Assembly (NCBI GenBank): GCA_028023455.1
Contig: JAQFVV010000144.1
Location: forward strand, 1,552,001-1,616,000
Reading direction: 5' to 3'
DNA length: 64,000 nt
Source of the DNA: Epiperipatus broadwayi
Lineage: Eukaryota; Onychophora; Udeonychophora; Euonychophora; Peripatidae
The notes beneath the pieces are model-generated. The model did no database searches and was not told the DNA's origin. It saw nothing but the letters and a program-made list of their open reading frames with translations. Numbering within the stretch: position 1 is the first letter of the stretch; each line of letters begins with the position of its first letter. The position numbers were made by a program, and so were the translations under genes. Positions 1 through 12,819 of the stretch are shown here, piece by piece.

Positions 1-39
<39 letters not shown>

Positions 40-56
40 CAACAACAACAACAACA
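1..56. repeat. TAA/CAA microsatellite
   Basis: Perfect TAA triplets run from position 1 and turn into CAA triplets near position 36. The tract continues beyond the window edge. It is a simple trinucleotide repeat with no coding meaning. Confidence 0.95.
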
Positions 57-1042
57 ATATATATATATTACTTTAAATAAGATGTGACATGTTGGACTAT
101 TACAAACCTTCAGACAAATTACTTTAAATAGTTTTAAAGTTTATATTTGAGCTAAAAATGACATGATAATCATTAGTTTAAAAATGATTAATAATAATCA
201 TTAATACATATATCTAAAAGAGATATTGTCACAGATATAAGCACAGAAAGTTTGATGTTTGTAGATCAAATTATAATGTTGATTATAAACAATGAAACGA
301 GTCATGTGACGCTTTGCTTTAATAATTATATATAATTAAAAATACAGTTTATTTATTTATATTACAACTATTATGTAATTAGATGAACAAAATAAATTAA
401 TCAAACATTTTTTTTTTTAAAAAAAAAAAACGACTTTTTTTGAAATGTCTACCTTTACAGGTAGTTTTAACTAAGTTGCATAAGTTAGCAGAACAATTTA
501 TCAAAGTAACATCGTGATGTGATGTATGTATAGAAAGGTAGTCGCCGATGTTTGACAAATTACTAAATGCAATTACATTCTTTTTTATAAATTTGTTTAT
601 ATAAGAATCGCTTTTAATTATTAATATTTTCACCTATAAAAAAATGCATTTTCCATGTCCCCCCCCCCCCAATATCATATTTCAGACTTGACACATTAAT
701 AAAAAATTTATAGGAAGCAGACAGATTGCAAACATAATTTGAATGAATATGTGTAGATACAAGTATGTACATGATATAAATATATAAGCATGCAAAAAAT
801 ACGTATAAAAATAATTATACATAATTTTATAATGGATTTGCATGCCTTATTGATAAATATAAACAAAAGGTTTAAATACATATAACTTAGAAACAAAATC
901 ATATTTATTTCTTTTTCTTTGATTTTTCGCTTTTTATTAATCAGTTCTATTTGGGATTTGTTTTGTCTTTCCACTCAGTGTAATAATATATTTAATATTG
1001 AATAAAAAAAAGCGTACATCCTTTTTTAAAACTATTATTTAC
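57..1042. other. AT-rich intergenic DNA
   Basis: No open frame with coding character, no tRNA-like fold and no recognisable transposon was seen. A 12-base run of C lies near 659-670, and A/T homopolymers occur near 409-430. Confidence 0.6.
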
Positions 1043-1139
1043 CTATTGCTCTGTAGAGTGGCAAATTCGGAAGCTATGTCCACAAACTGTGATCCAGCTC
1101 TGCCATTTCTAGTTCTTGAATTTCCTATGAATTCCTGAA
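1043..1139 (-). CDS. Possible 97-bp exon, unknown gene
   Basis: Read on the minus strand, this 97-base stretch is bounded by a plausible acceptor (pyrimidine-poor but ending TTATAG) and a donor beginning GTAAAT. Exactly one of its three frames stays open throughout, giving about 32 residues that start QEFIGNSRTRNGRAG and end ATLQSNR. Its base composition is clearly less AT-rich than its flanks, which is what drew attention. I do not recognise the family. No partner exons were found. It could equally be a chance open stretch or a piece of an unrecognised repeat. Confidence 0.35.
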
Positions 1140-1369
1140 CTATAAGCAATTCTATTACTTTTATTATAAATATATATTGTAATTATTTTCATTGCTTCTC
1201 CCCTTCCCCAACCATCTTTTGATTATTCTATAATCTTTAGAAAATAACATATATAAATTTGTGAAATATATATATTTTGTTAGAAAACTTATATATTAAA
1301 GTTTTAAATTAGAAAAAAAAAAGAATTAACATATCAAATATAAATAATATTCTAATAATTGTGCAAAAG

Positions 1370-1610
1370 GAAATTAACCTCTGAATATACATTGTTTCGT
1401 AACTATTATATATCTCCACACGCTCACCTATCAATAAGAGTTTTGAAAGCTTAAGTGAATCACTTAAGCTTAGAGTGTATTTGTATATACACCAATCCTT
1501 ACTGATCATGCTTATATCATGGTTTGTATCTATTGTGTGCTTGATATTGGGTGAGTACGTGAAGATTTATAATAGCTTTCAAACAGTGCATAGTTGGAAA
1601 TTAATGTTCA
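1370..1610. repeat. Degenerate inverted-repeat element
   Basis: An arm at 1370-1438 pairs imperfectly with the reverse complement of 1543-1610. Between them sits a perfect 11-bp palindrome (1447-1457 with 1461-1471, three-base spacer). A related stretch recurs near 41371-41415, so this is probably an old short inverted-repeat transposon rather than a chance hairpin. No target-site duplication is visible. Confidence 0.5.
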
Positions 1611-2104
1611 TTGATTTTTACAAATATAACTACTTTAGTAATATATTATCTATAACTTTACATAATTTAAGGTAAAAATAAAATAGCTTTTAAATAGCCC
1701 CCTCTTCAACTGCCCTCATATAAATAGTGAAAGAATTAGTATTTCTAAGAGTTTCCAATAACCAAAAAGTGAGTTTTCCTTATTTTATTCTCTAGCTGAT
1801 AGCTAGATATCTAACTACTGCCCAGTGTTAGGTATTTACTAGGTTTGCTATGAATTGGATGACTGTAAAAGTCTCCAAGCATGCTGAAAAATTTTCTGAG
1901 TATATTTAGGCTAGATTCAACACCATGTTGTAGAAATGGAATTGGTTGCACTACCATTGTCCCATAAAACCTTTTGTAACTATACATACATATAGTTTTA
2001 TATTTACAAATATATATATATTTATCTTTAATATATAAAACTATTACTCAAATACAGAAATTATCATGTTTATTTTAAAAGTTATTAATTTATTTTTCAA
2101 TTTA
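1611..2104. other. AT-rich intergenic DNA
   Basis: Nothing recognisable was seen on either strand up to the TATAT target-site duplication that abuts the LTR element starting at 2110. Confidence 0.6.
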
Positions 2105-2109
2105 TATAT

Positions 2110-3427
2110 TGTACCATCCAGCAGTATCTTAGGGTTTATGTGAGATTTATACGATTTAAAGTTCTTTGTATTCAGTGACTAAATTACATTCGATTTGATA
2201 ATTACCTCATTCAAAAATGTCTGGTAGTTTTTCCAAGCAGAATTATTTTTCCTGGTCACACAACCCAACTTAACATAACTAAACTTGAATAATAGTTGAG
2301 AACAGAACCAGCTTTTAATTTATTTGAAAGGTGTCAGAATTCTATACAAGAATCCACTGGCCTACCCCCTATCTTTATTATTTACTATTATAAAATTATT
2401 TGCTATGTCCCAGAGAATTGTATTTCTAATACAGCATCAGCAATTTATTTGGTAATATAATAATTGTTGAATTTAAATAATTTTACTCTATTAATAATAA
2501 ATTTAAATAGACAACAATGCAAGTTATATTCCTATGATTTATTAAATTATAATTATGATTATTTTAAAAACTAAATAAAGAATAACAATATAAAAAAAAA
2601 CAAATAAATTTGAATGGCTATTAAACACTCCTGTTTTCTAAGATTCATATTCTTTTTTTTTATAGTCTGATGCAACACAACATTTTACTATACTTAGAAT
2701 TCAATAGAGAATGTTATGAAATAAACTCTCTTACTGGTAAGTTGAATTTTTTAATCTATAACATTGTAAATTACTATGCATGGTTTTTTTTTGTTCTCCT
2801 GGGAAGGATTGGTTGTACACCCATTACAGCTTGTAGATAGTCCAGGGTTGAAAGATTTAGGTGGGTGATGGCTTCACTCTCAGCATTCTAAGACTTCAGG
2901 AAGGAAGAAACATCAGCAAATGAACTTTGTTTACTCACACATTAAATGATGATTTAATATGCTGGTGAGAGTAGCTTGATGCAATTTTTAGGATTTTGTA
3001 GAAAATCAATTTATAGTAAAGTGTTTTCACGGGAAGACTAAGATCCAAGATGACTGACACACATATATTTGCACATCCTGTTGACACTTGTTAACTTTGG
3101 CAAATTTAAAGTAATTTTGTTTACAAAGTCATTTTTTTCCATTTAGTCGTCATCTTTGATGACAGTGAAAAAATGCTATAATTTTAATTTTAAGTATTTC
3201 TAATTGTTTTGTGATAAGAATTTGTTTTCTTATGTTTGCACATATCAAAGTAAGGTCTGGTTTTTCTCTTTATCTCGTTTTTTAATCTTTAACTTAAAAA
3301 TAATATATAACCTTTATTGTCTAAACAAAATACAATCAGATATTTAAAAAAAATTTTTTTTTGATAATTTATAATTCTAAATTGCCAATGCGAGTTTGTA
3401 TCCAAAAATATGTATAATACCTTCACA
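2110..3427 (-). repeat. 3' LTR of the gypsy element
   Basis: This is a direct-repeat partner of 7083-8410. It contains an extra A/T-rich stretch near its right end (about 3340-3375). It lacks an 80-bp internal duplication and a segment near 8080-8120 that the other LTR has. By orientation of the pol genes this is the downstream LTR. Confidence 0.85.
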
Positions 3428-3549
3428 GTTGGGGACAAGAATAAAATAGAGTTTAACCTTCTTTTATTCTTAATAATTTTTTAACTTCTCAGTTAATCAT
3501 ACTAATACTGAATTACCACTTAGTCTTATTTAATAAGGTACATCTGCCA

Positions 3550-4680
3550 TCTTCAGGGTTTAAATCTGACTAGTTTATTCTACAAGGCTTTCTGTTCAGA
3601 TAATTTTTTCTATAAGATCTAAATGCCCTTCCATTGTATGTTCCATTCTCTCCCCTTTCATTCATGAGAATAAACATATTTGGGCTGTTCTCTCAAGCCA
3701 TCTGATATGGTCCCTCATACAAATTCTGGAACTTCTAACAGATATTCTTCTCTGTTTGTCTAACTGGGTTTAATCTTACATATACCTTGTCCCCTTTTCT
3801 GAAACTTTTGGCTTTAGGACACTTTCTGTCTGTTCTTATAAAGACTGCATGCCTTATTCTCAATGCTGCCTTCTTCTGATCCATCTCCATATTGATATAT
3901 TTGGGGATGACTGGTAATTTGGTTTTGTTTCAGTCTCGGCATAGGTTAACAGAACTGTAGTCTAATAGGTGTGAAACCTGTGGACTCATTCTCTATCCAG
4001 TTTATATAATTAACCATCCATGGCAACTGCTTCACTCACTCCCTGTGGTTAGATATGTACACTCTAAAAAGCTGTCCCAATTCTCTCATCACCCGTTCAT
4101 ACCGATTTGACTGAGGATTATGAATAGACGACAGTACATGCTGTATTTCTATTCCCTCTATCAACTCCCTCCATTTAGTCACTATTTAAGAGAGTCCCAT
4201 GGTCAGATAAAACTAACCTCAGTTTACTTACTTTAGGGAAATGTTGCATCTCTAATATTCATATGGTATTTCTTGCATTAGCTTGTGATATAGGGTATGG
4301 AGACACCCATTTTGAAAAAAAACATCATAAATTACTAATACATATCTCATCCTTTGGAACACAGGAAATGGCCCATAAAAATAAATAGCTATCAGGCCAT
4401 TGAGTTTCTCAAGAATTATTGAGTTCAATGTACCCACATATAATCTGTTGGTGATTTTTGTCTTCTGGCACACTTCACACCCTTTTAACATGTTGGCTAT
4501 CTGATACTGTCTACCTGGCAAGTAAAACCACATTTTCAACAGACTTTCTACTTTGTGAACCCCATAGTGCCCATATAGATAATGGCTATATATAGTTAAC
4601 TTATCTTGTAAACCCTTAGGCACTATCATTTTCCATGCTCCCTCTTTTATATCCCTTAAGTACAACATCCCATCTCTCAA
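3550..4680 (-). pseudogene. Gypsy integrase, decayed
   Basis: The longest open part (4252-4680) holds the N-terminal zinc-binding region: a His-His pair around HYLYGHYGVHKV followed by Cys-x2-Cys in CEVCQK. It then enters the catalytic core at a GPFP stretch. Further downstream, across stops and frameshifts, the core ends with HNPQSN and an ERVMRELGQLFRVY stretch holding the last catalytic Glu region. The integrase of the giant-LTR element at 51444-52250 is closely similar in this part, so the two elements belong to related lineages. Multiple stops rule out function. Confidence 0.8.
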
Positions 4681-4765
4681 ATGATACCTTCTTCCTGTTT
4701 TTTTTCAAAATAATTTTCCCTTGACCCATATTTACTTTCTTTAGACTATTTATAATTTTCTGGTA

Positions 4766-5182
4766 TCAGGAGTCTTGTCTCTGTTTATCACCTAAGTGCC
4801 TAAATTCATTTTCAACAGATGTATCTATTTCCATGCCTACTGCCATCAGATTTATGTCTTCCATCTGCAAATTGCTAGTGAACTCCAGACCTGGATAGTG
4901 ACTTAAAGCATCTGCCACCACATTTTCTGTTCCATTACAATATTGTATAAAGTAGTTAAATTCTCGAAGAAAAAGGCTCCAATAAATTAACCTACTATTG
5001 GTCAGATAGCTGTGATTAAGGAATACCAGACTTTTGTGATCAGTTCTATCACCTTTGATGCTATCAGAAATTGCCAAAATCTCTGGCATTCCCATACCAT
5101 GGCCAATGCTTCCTTCTCTGTTACAGAGCAATTGATGTCTGGCTCCCTTAAGGTCTGCTAATGAAATATTATACTTTAGCAA
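4766..5182 (-). pseudogene. Gypsy RNase H domain, decayed
   Basis: The 138-residue open stretch contains the TDHKSLVFL motif and the GTENVVADALSHYP ending that mark Ty3/gypsy RNase H, just upstream of integrase. It follows the RT remnant with a frameshift between them. The usual start of the domain is disrupted, and it is not expected to be active. Confidence 0.8.
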
Positions 5183-5249
5183 TGATCTTCCTATTTTTGC
5201 ATTAGTACTGCACCCAACCTATATTTGCTATTTTCCACTTGTACTATGA

Positions 5250-6110
5250 AAATTTTTTTTAAAAGTCAGGGTAGATCAACATCATGTGGCTCAAACATTT
5301 CTCCTTGATATCTATGAATACAGCTTTCATGTTTGTCCATCCATTTCCATGGATTATTTTTTCATAATAGTTACAGCAAAGACTTCACATCTGTTGCAAA
5401 GTTCCAGTAAAATTTACTATAAAAATTAGACAGCTCTAGGAATGACCTAACCTATCTTATTGACATAGGGGCTGGGAATTCCCTAATAGTTTGTATTTTA
5501 TTGGGATGCAGCTTGTTTCCTTTTCTACTGATCAAATGTCCTAAAAAAATGTAGTTCCACCATAGCTATACAACTTTTTTGTAAATTAATTCAAATACCC
5601 TTGTCCTCACATTCTTGTAAAAACATTTGGAGATGTGTTAAATGCTCCATTGGCCTTTTGGCTGCAATGATGACATCATCCATGTAAATGGTAACCAAAC
5701 TCTTTATTTCAGAGATAGTATCCTATCCAGGCATTTCAACAACTAGACCCCACTGTTTTTAAAACCAAATGAAATTCTATTAAATTGGTAAGATATGCCC
5801 TTATATCTGAAAGCTATACTTGTGGTCTGCTGGATGTAGTTTGATCTAATCAATAACTGTCAGTCAGATCTAATGTTGAAAAAAGTTCTTTATTCATGGA
5901 ACCTGTCCAATAATTCACTTAAAGATGGAGAAGCATTCTGATCAGACCAGATAATTATATTCAAATGTCTAGCATCTAAGCATAGTCTTACCAACCCATC
6001 TTTTTTTTTTACTATCACTAATGGGTTATTATATGGTGATAATCCCTTCATTATAATCCCCTAGTACTGCATTTGTGACAATTGTTTTTCAATCTCTGTT
6101 CTATATTGTT
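5250..6110 (-). pseudogene. Gypsy reverse transcriptase, decayed
   Basis: Reading leftward in shifting frames gives the RT landmarks in order: a SPYNNPLVIVKKKDG stretch, RLCLDARHLN, an ELLDRF stretch, and finally YMDDVIIAA with the catalytic YxDD box near 5680. Stops and frameshifts fall between each motif. The order and spacing match Ty3/gypsy RT. Confidence 0.75.
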
Positions 6111-6369
6111 GAGTTACTGAATAAGATTGTACCTGGTATCATATACCACCAATAATCTTAATTCTGTGTTCATACCCCCTTAACTATCTACAGCCTATCC
6201 AAAAAAATTGCGCTTTAATCTTTCAATGCCTTTTCCCATTCCCCTTTATCTGTTTTCTCCTTGCTCCATATCTCTGCTTGTGCCCTCTTTGTCTTATGTT
6301 GGATATTACATATTTCTCTCAGCAGAGTTCTTTCTTTTGATCTAAACTCGACTACAAATGATATTGCCT

Positions 6370-6670
6370 TTATTATAGATGATCAGGGACCTTGTTTTGT
6401 GCACAAAGTCTGATCCTAATATTACATCATGTACAAATCATTTCAATATCAGCAAAACATATTGAATATCTCTCTTTCTCACTCTTACTTGTACCCACGG
6501 ACTTGTTAAAACATCTCATTGGGCCTTTTTATTATTGACCAATATTATTAGGTTTTTCATCACTGGAAGAGTTTGAACATCAGGAGCATGTTGCATCATG
6601 TGACCCTATACAGTCTCAGAGATGACTGCTATTCAACTACCAGAGTGATACAATGCATGCACTTCAGTAT
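6370..6670 (-). pseudogene. Gypsy retropepsin remnant
   Basis: Upstream of RT on the minus strand a YHSGS motif stands where retropepsins carry D[ST]G, followed farther along by ILGSDF. The catalytic Asp position reads His. Frameshifts surround it. The call rests mainly on position before RT and is tentative. Confidence 0.45.
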
Positions 6671-7082
6671 TATTAATTAATCTATATTGTAGTTTTTGGA
6701 GATTCTTGGGATGCAAAATTTATTGTCTCACTATCCCATTCACAAATCAGCTTGTCTACCATTTTCATTTCTATTGCCATGGCTTATTATTTTTTACTTC
6801 TTAATTCCATACACTTCTATTTTTATGTTGTATATCTTGCTTAGTTTTTATTTTCTTATTATTTCACTAACACATTTGCCAAAGTCTTTTCCCCCTATTG
6901 TTGCTTTTCCTTCTGAGCCACTTTATTTCCAATCATTATGCCTACTCCTTTTGCCCTACATACATACACAATTTTTTTTGAACCAATGTTTATATTTTAA
7001 ATTTTATTCTTTTATAATCCCTACTCTCACCTCATGTTCTGGGTCACTGTTATGGCTCATAAGCATCCACATTGGATGACAT

Positions 7083-8410
7083 TGTACTGTCCAGTGATAT
7101 CTTATGTTTTATATGATTTAAGTTCTTTGTTTGATATTTGATTTGATAATTACCTCATTCAAATATGTTCAGTAATTTTATCGAGCACAATTATTTTTCT
7201 TGGTCACACAACCCCGCTTAATGTAAATAAACATGAATAGTTAAGGACAAAACCATCTTTTAATTTATTTGAAAGGTGGTAGAATTCTATACAAGAATCC
7301 ACTAACCTGCCCCCTATATTTATTAGTTACTATTACAAAATTATTTGCTACACCCAGAGGATTGTATTTTCTAATACAGCATCAGCAATTTATCTATTCA
7401 TGTACTAATTGTTGAAATTAAATAATTTTATCCTATTGATAACAAACTTAAATAGACAACAGTGCAAGTTAGATTTCTATGATTTATTAAATTATAATCA
7501 TGATTATTTTAAAAACTAAATAGAGAATAACAATATAAAAAAAACAAATAAATTCGAATGGCTATTAAACACTCCTGTTTTCTAAGATTCATATTTTTTT
7601 TTATAGTCTGATGCAACACAATATTTTGCTATAATTAGAGTTCAAGAGAAAAATGATCACATTTAAGTTATGAAATAAAGCCTCTTACCGGTAAGTTGAA
7701 TTTTTCAATTTATAATTCTGTAAATGAAAAATGATCAATTTTAAGTTATGAAATAAAGTTTCTTACCCATAAGTTGAATTGCTCAATTTATAATATTGTA
7801 AATTACTATGCATGATTTTTTTGTTCTGAGAAGGATTGGTTGTACGCTCATTCCAGTTTGGGGGTAGTCCAGGGTTGAACAATTAAGGCAGGCAATGGGT
7901 TCACTCTCAGCATTCTAAGATTTCAGGAAGAAAGATACATTGGCAAACTAACTTTGTCTACTCACACATTGATTCAATACACTGGTGAGAATAGCTTGGT
8001 GCAATTTTTAGACTTCATAGAAAATCAATTTTATAGTAGTTTTCTTGAGAAGACAAAGATCTAAGATGACCAATACACAATGTATTTGCTTTTATACTGT
8101 CCCTGATTTTAGTCAGCCATGCACATCCTGTTGATACCTGTTAACTTTGGCAAATTTAAAATAATTTTGTTTACAAAATCATCTTTTCCCCCCTTTAGTG
8201 GCCATCTTTGATGACAGTGAAAAAATGCTGCAATTTTAACTAAGTATTTCTATTTGTTTTCTTATCTTTGCACAAATCAAAGTAAGGTCTGGTTATTCTC
8301 TTTTATTTTTTTAATCTTTAAGTTAAAAAAATATATAACCTACATTTTCTAAACAAAATAAAATCAGATATTGCCAATGCAAACTTATACCCCAAAATAT
8401 GAACCCAACA
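7083..8410 (-). repeat. 5' LTR of the gypsy element
   Basis: This is a direct-repeat partner of 2110-3427. It carries an extra roughly 80-bp tandem duplication near 7650-7800, built around a GAAAAATGATCA-type segment. The minus-strand sequence just inside it (leftward from 7082) shows no clear tRNA primer-binding site. Confidence 0.85.
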
Positions 8411-8415
8411 TATAT

Positions 8416-10397
8416 AAAAATAAAATATGTCAATATCCTTAATATTTAAAATGTTTATATTTTTTTAATGATTTATTAATTAAAAACTAATTATCTATTA
8501 CTTAATAATAGTTTTGTTAATTAACATGTTAATACATTAAATTTTACTGATTAATCAAAGTGATACAAATGGGATTATGTAAAATGTCCTTTGACTATAA
8601 ATTCAATATAATAAACACCAAGTGATTATTTACCTTTATTTATATATAACATGCTATTAGACATGTCTCTTCACTCTACTTAGAAATTAAAAGCCAAAAA
8701 TTTGAGTGGAGATATGGATATATTTGTACTACAAAGTAAAATACATTGATTACTCCAGCTTATAATAGATGGATTTAGAGTAAAGTGAAGGGAATTACAC
8801 TCAATGGTCTATTTCATATTATTGAGATGCAAATATTCTGTGTTTGGTCTAACAAAGTCTTATATATTTTAACTATATATGAGTGTGACATATCTACTTT
8901 TATTCAACTTAACTATTATTGTAACCAATTATTGTTACGCTTTTATCTATATTAATTTTTCTGATTATATTAAAAACAAAATACCTTTTATATAATCTAC
9001 TGCCATACAAAGATTTCTCCAATAATTCTCCAAAGAGGAACAAAAAAGAGAAAAAGCATTATTCAATCAGGCTAGCCAAATTTTGGATCTATTTTAAGCC
9101 TTAAAATCATCAATTACCATGGCCTTAAAATAATGACAAATATTATGATAGAAATAAAATTGTAGCTTTTATCAATGAACTATATTATGATTCACTAAAT
9201 GATATTTATCCCCATGCACCAACTATGTAGAAAGTTATAATTAATGACATTTTTCTTTTGTACTTTATACATGCAGACATTATTTTCTTTAAATAATTTT
9301 ATTTTCTTATAGTTTTGACTGTCTAGCAGTCTTTTTTAGTTCATCAAAATATTTTAAAAAATATGACCACAGAGAAACAAAATATATTTCAATAATTATA
9401 TCTAAATATATAATTTAATATTTCAATTTCATTTGACAAATATTCATATACCTTATAACTAACTATTTGTCTTAAAATTTTCTTTTTAAAATTATATCTT
9501 TTATTTTATTTAATATTTATATTAGTTTATATATATACTTTAATATATTGTTAATTTTTACCTTTATATTGCCATATACATATAATTTTTATATTAAATT
9601 ATTCATTTAAATGTTTTAAAATGTATTACTTAATTTCTATTTTTTTAAAAATAACTACCTTCTTTTAGCTGCAAATCTCATTAAGTTACAAATTTTAAAA
9701 TTTTAAATATATTTTCTGTCTAATATCTCCTTCTATATTTACTTTTGTAACTACTTTCTTTTATTGATTTATTTTTAATTTATATTATGTTTTATTTGAT
9801 ATATTATTAGTTTTAAACCTAAATATTTATTTAAACTTGGGTTATTTTTTAAATTTATCTACTTTAATTTTCCTACCTCTTTTATAATTACTGTTCTAAA
9901 TTATTTTTATGCGATCTTTTACAAATTTATGTCCTGTTTCTATTAAATACATGATCTTTTATCCTTTGTTTAGAAAGTGTGGATAAGTGAAAAGTAACTG
10001 AACTTTGGTGATTTTTATCTTAATTCACATATGCTTAACTTCTCCTGAGAAATGATCTTGTCAGGATGTTCACAGCTTCAAAACATTTGGAAAAATGTCA
10101 ATTTTTGAGCTATGGTAGTGTTTTTACATTTATTTTAAAGCTTAAAACATACCATAAGGTGCTGCCCTCTCTAGAATTATTTTACGAGTAAAAAATCAAT
10201 AATATTGACATAAAAAACTACAACAAAGGGAGAAGGCAGGCTTTCCTAGATGCTGATTGGTTAGTTCATATTTCAGACAATAGAAGAGCGTCTGTCAATA
10301 ATTTTCACCACTTCAACTTGTTTTGACTTTAAAAATGAAAATTAATGTCTTAGAATGTCTTTTTTTATTATTTTTCATACATGTTATAGATTATTTT
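8416..10397. other. AT-rich intergenic DNA
   Basis: No coding frame, structural RNA or repeat could be supported on either strand. Long A/T-only stretches dominate. Confidence 0.6.
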
Positions 10398-10960
10398 CAT
10401 AAAATATGCTGAAAATATAATTATTTTAGAAAAGTAGTAAGATTTTGGTAAAAAATTGTATACTTTTACATGAATGTAAATTAGTCAATTATTTTATATA
10501 GCGTGATGTTTTTTATAAACGATGATATTTAAGCAGCATTAAACTGCTGCACATGCACTTTGTATTTTTAAATATAAAATTAATGAATACTAACACTTCA
10601 ACCATATAATAAAGTCTTTGGAAAAGATAGAAAAGACTTTATCATGTGGTTGAAGTGTTAGTATTTATTTATTTTATATTTAAAAATCCAAAGTGCATGT
10701 ACAACAGTTTAATGCTGTTTAAATATTATTAATGAATGTAAATTGAAAAAGCCAGCATTAACAACAATTTTGACACCTGTTAACAATTTTCATTGCCCCA
10801 AGCTCTTTATTTCATTTTCAAACAGAAATAAATAATTTAGAGTATTTTGCAGGCATTTATTTATATATTATAATGTATTTTGGTAAAATATGCTGAAAAG
10901 ATAATTATTTTAGAAAAATAGTAAGATTTTAGTAAAAAAATTCTTTACTTTTATACTAAC
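10398..10960. repeat. Direct repeats flanking an inverted repeat
   Basis: A segment of about 78 bp at 10398-10475 recurs in the same orientation at about 10882-10960, sharing AATATGCTGAAAA and ATAATTATTTTAGAAAA. The spacing is about 484 bp, and the inverted-repeat element at 10525-10726 lies between the copies. This could be an old local duplication or the ends of an unrecognised element. Confidence 0.5.
10525..10726. mobile_element. Short inverted-repeat element (MITE-like)
   Basis: Arms 10525-10619 and 10632-10726 are reverse complements over about 95 bp with few mismatches, separated by only 12 bases. The outer ends read ATTTAAGCAGCATTAAAC and its complement. It has no coding capacity and no clear target-site duplication. 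The near-perfect pairing suggests a fairly recent foldback or MITE insertion. Confidence 0.7.
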
Positions 10961-12120
10961 ATAAATTGAGGAAAAAATCAATGACATCCGTAGCACTTTC
11001 TAATTTTTTATGAACTTTCTTTTTAGGTCTTCCACTATTGAATATTTTTATAATTCTAGATAAAAATTTATTTTTGAAAAAACTTTCATTCACTTTTGTA
11101 ATCTGACAAATTATTAATATACTTTTTACAAATGAAACTAAAATGAATATAATATTAAAAGATGAATATATTTTTATGGCTGGGTTTGTTAATTGACCAA
11201 TCAAAAGATGTAAAACATTAATTTACTTGGCCAATGAAACTTTTTTTAAAAAAATTTCAACGAAAAGGTTAACAGATTTTCTTAAATCTTGGTATCTTTA
11301 CACTACAAAAAGATGCTCATTTGAAAATCTGACCTTACCTATAAACATTTCAGTTGTAATTTAGAAATTGAAAAAAAAAAAGTTCTCTTCATGACTAATT
11401 TCTGGATTTTTGTTCTATTATAAAAGATATAACGATAACAAAACTGAATTGTAATGATATCTTATACTGCCATAGTAACATTTAAGAAACTGTCTATAAT
11501 TAATTTTTATGAAGCCAAAGCATAAATTTATAATTATCACTTAATTTATTCTTAGGCCAAAAATGCAGTTTCATTATCTTTGTCATTTCTGTTAATAAAA
11601 TTGTGCTTTTAGTTTCTTTGTCAACTGCTATATTCACTGTAAATCCAAAAATGTATTCTAATTTACGAACTTCTGTTTAAAACAGTGATGCAGCAATGAC
11701 TTGACAACTAAAATTCATTGAAATGAAGCTGAAGCTATTACTTCTAATGCTCTAATGTCACATGACTTTCTTAGCAATTAATTCTTCAATTATTATATAA
11801 GCAAATTTATTGAATGCATGTCTTGAATAATATTTTAAATGCTTTTAATAGCTTTATTATTAAGGAATTAGGTTTTTAAATATAAATAAAGTAATAAATT
11901 AGTATTTAATTTTAAAATTTATTTATATGCCATTTTCTAAATATATACTTATATATATATATAGTTATGTAAAGTTATAATAAACAACATTAAATAATAA
12001 ATATATTAATGATAGAGAGAAACTAACTTCTAAGAGTTTTTCACAATAAAGCAATGCCCTTTAGAGATATTCATACTCATAAGTAATTCTCAAAATATTA
12101 ATTGTTTTCATAAAACTATG
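10961..12120. other. AT-rich intergenic DNA
   Basis: Open stretches here are short and low-complexity. No gene, RNA or transposon recognised. Confidence 0.55.
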
Positions 12121-12349
12121 TAATTTTAAAGCACTCATTGGCTCAAAGTTCTGATGATAAAGTATAATAAACATAAACAAATTAAATAATGCACTGAGCA
12201 AGCTTTCAGCAAAACACACACAAAAATGAAAATACCAATATCATAGTGCTGAGTAAAGTTATACAGTGTTTTTCTGAAAGCTGTCTCAGTGCATTTAATT
12301 AATTTATGTTTATTATACCTTTTTATCAGAACAAAGTGCTTAAGAATTA
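12121..12349. mobile_element. Short inverted-repeat element
   Basis: An arm at 12121-12217 pairs with 12266-12349. The shared core includes ATAATAAACATAAA, GCACTGAG and GCTTTCAG. The pairing has several mismatches and one six-base gap, so the element is older than the one at 10525. No coding capacity. Confidence 0.6.
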
Positions 12350-12819
12350 TACTCATAAGATATTACTATGTTCAGAATCATTGGCTGGGTAAGAGGCACT
12401 TTGGGCAAGTTAAATTCCAGCACCCTGAATCTTATAAAATAAAATTTGTAAATTAAAACAAAAAATATGGTGGTAAACAGCAATTAATGATGTATATAAT
12501 CTAAATGCATTTTTGGTTATGAACACCCTTGTCAAAGGCAACAATTATAAAATTAAAAAAACAAATCACCAAATGGAAAAGTTAAATAAGCATAACAAAA
12601 ACTAACAGAAAAAAAAAAAACCCTCACTATCACAGAAATATAAACACAAGGGATATTAATTCCAAAAAAATGTAGAAATAAATACAGTTAGTGAAGTATG
12701 TAACAGTTTATTTTTTTAATTTTATTACTTTTGCCTTTTATAAGAGTGCTCAGCATTGAAAATATAGTTAGGTTGGATACTTCATTAACTGCTACGTATA
12801 TATTTTTTTCATATGTCAA
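12350..12819. other. AT-rich spacer
   Basis: Nothing recognisable was seen besides A-rich tracts near 12600. Confidence 0.5.

Larger units (their letters stand above)
2110..8410 (-). mobile_element. Old Ty3/gypsy-type LTR retrotransposon
   Basis: Two direct repeats (2110-3427 and 7083-8410) flank a 3.66-kb interior that carries decayed pol on the minus strand. Both repeats start TGTA and end CA. The element is flanked by TATAT at 2105-2109 and 8411-8415, a 5-bp target-site duplication, although the flanks are low-complexity. Pol order, reading leftward, is protease remnant, RT, RNase H, integrase, which is the Ty3/gypsy order. No gag frame is recognisable next to the right LTR, only an A/G-rich leader. 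The LTRs differ by many substitutions and indels, so the insertion is old and inactive. Confidence 0.85.

Noticed and set aside
1043-1139. Similarity of the possible exon to the protein kinase A inhibitor motif
   Set aside because: Only scattered Arg/Gly/Asn residues agree. The diagnostic pseudosubstrate order is not kept.
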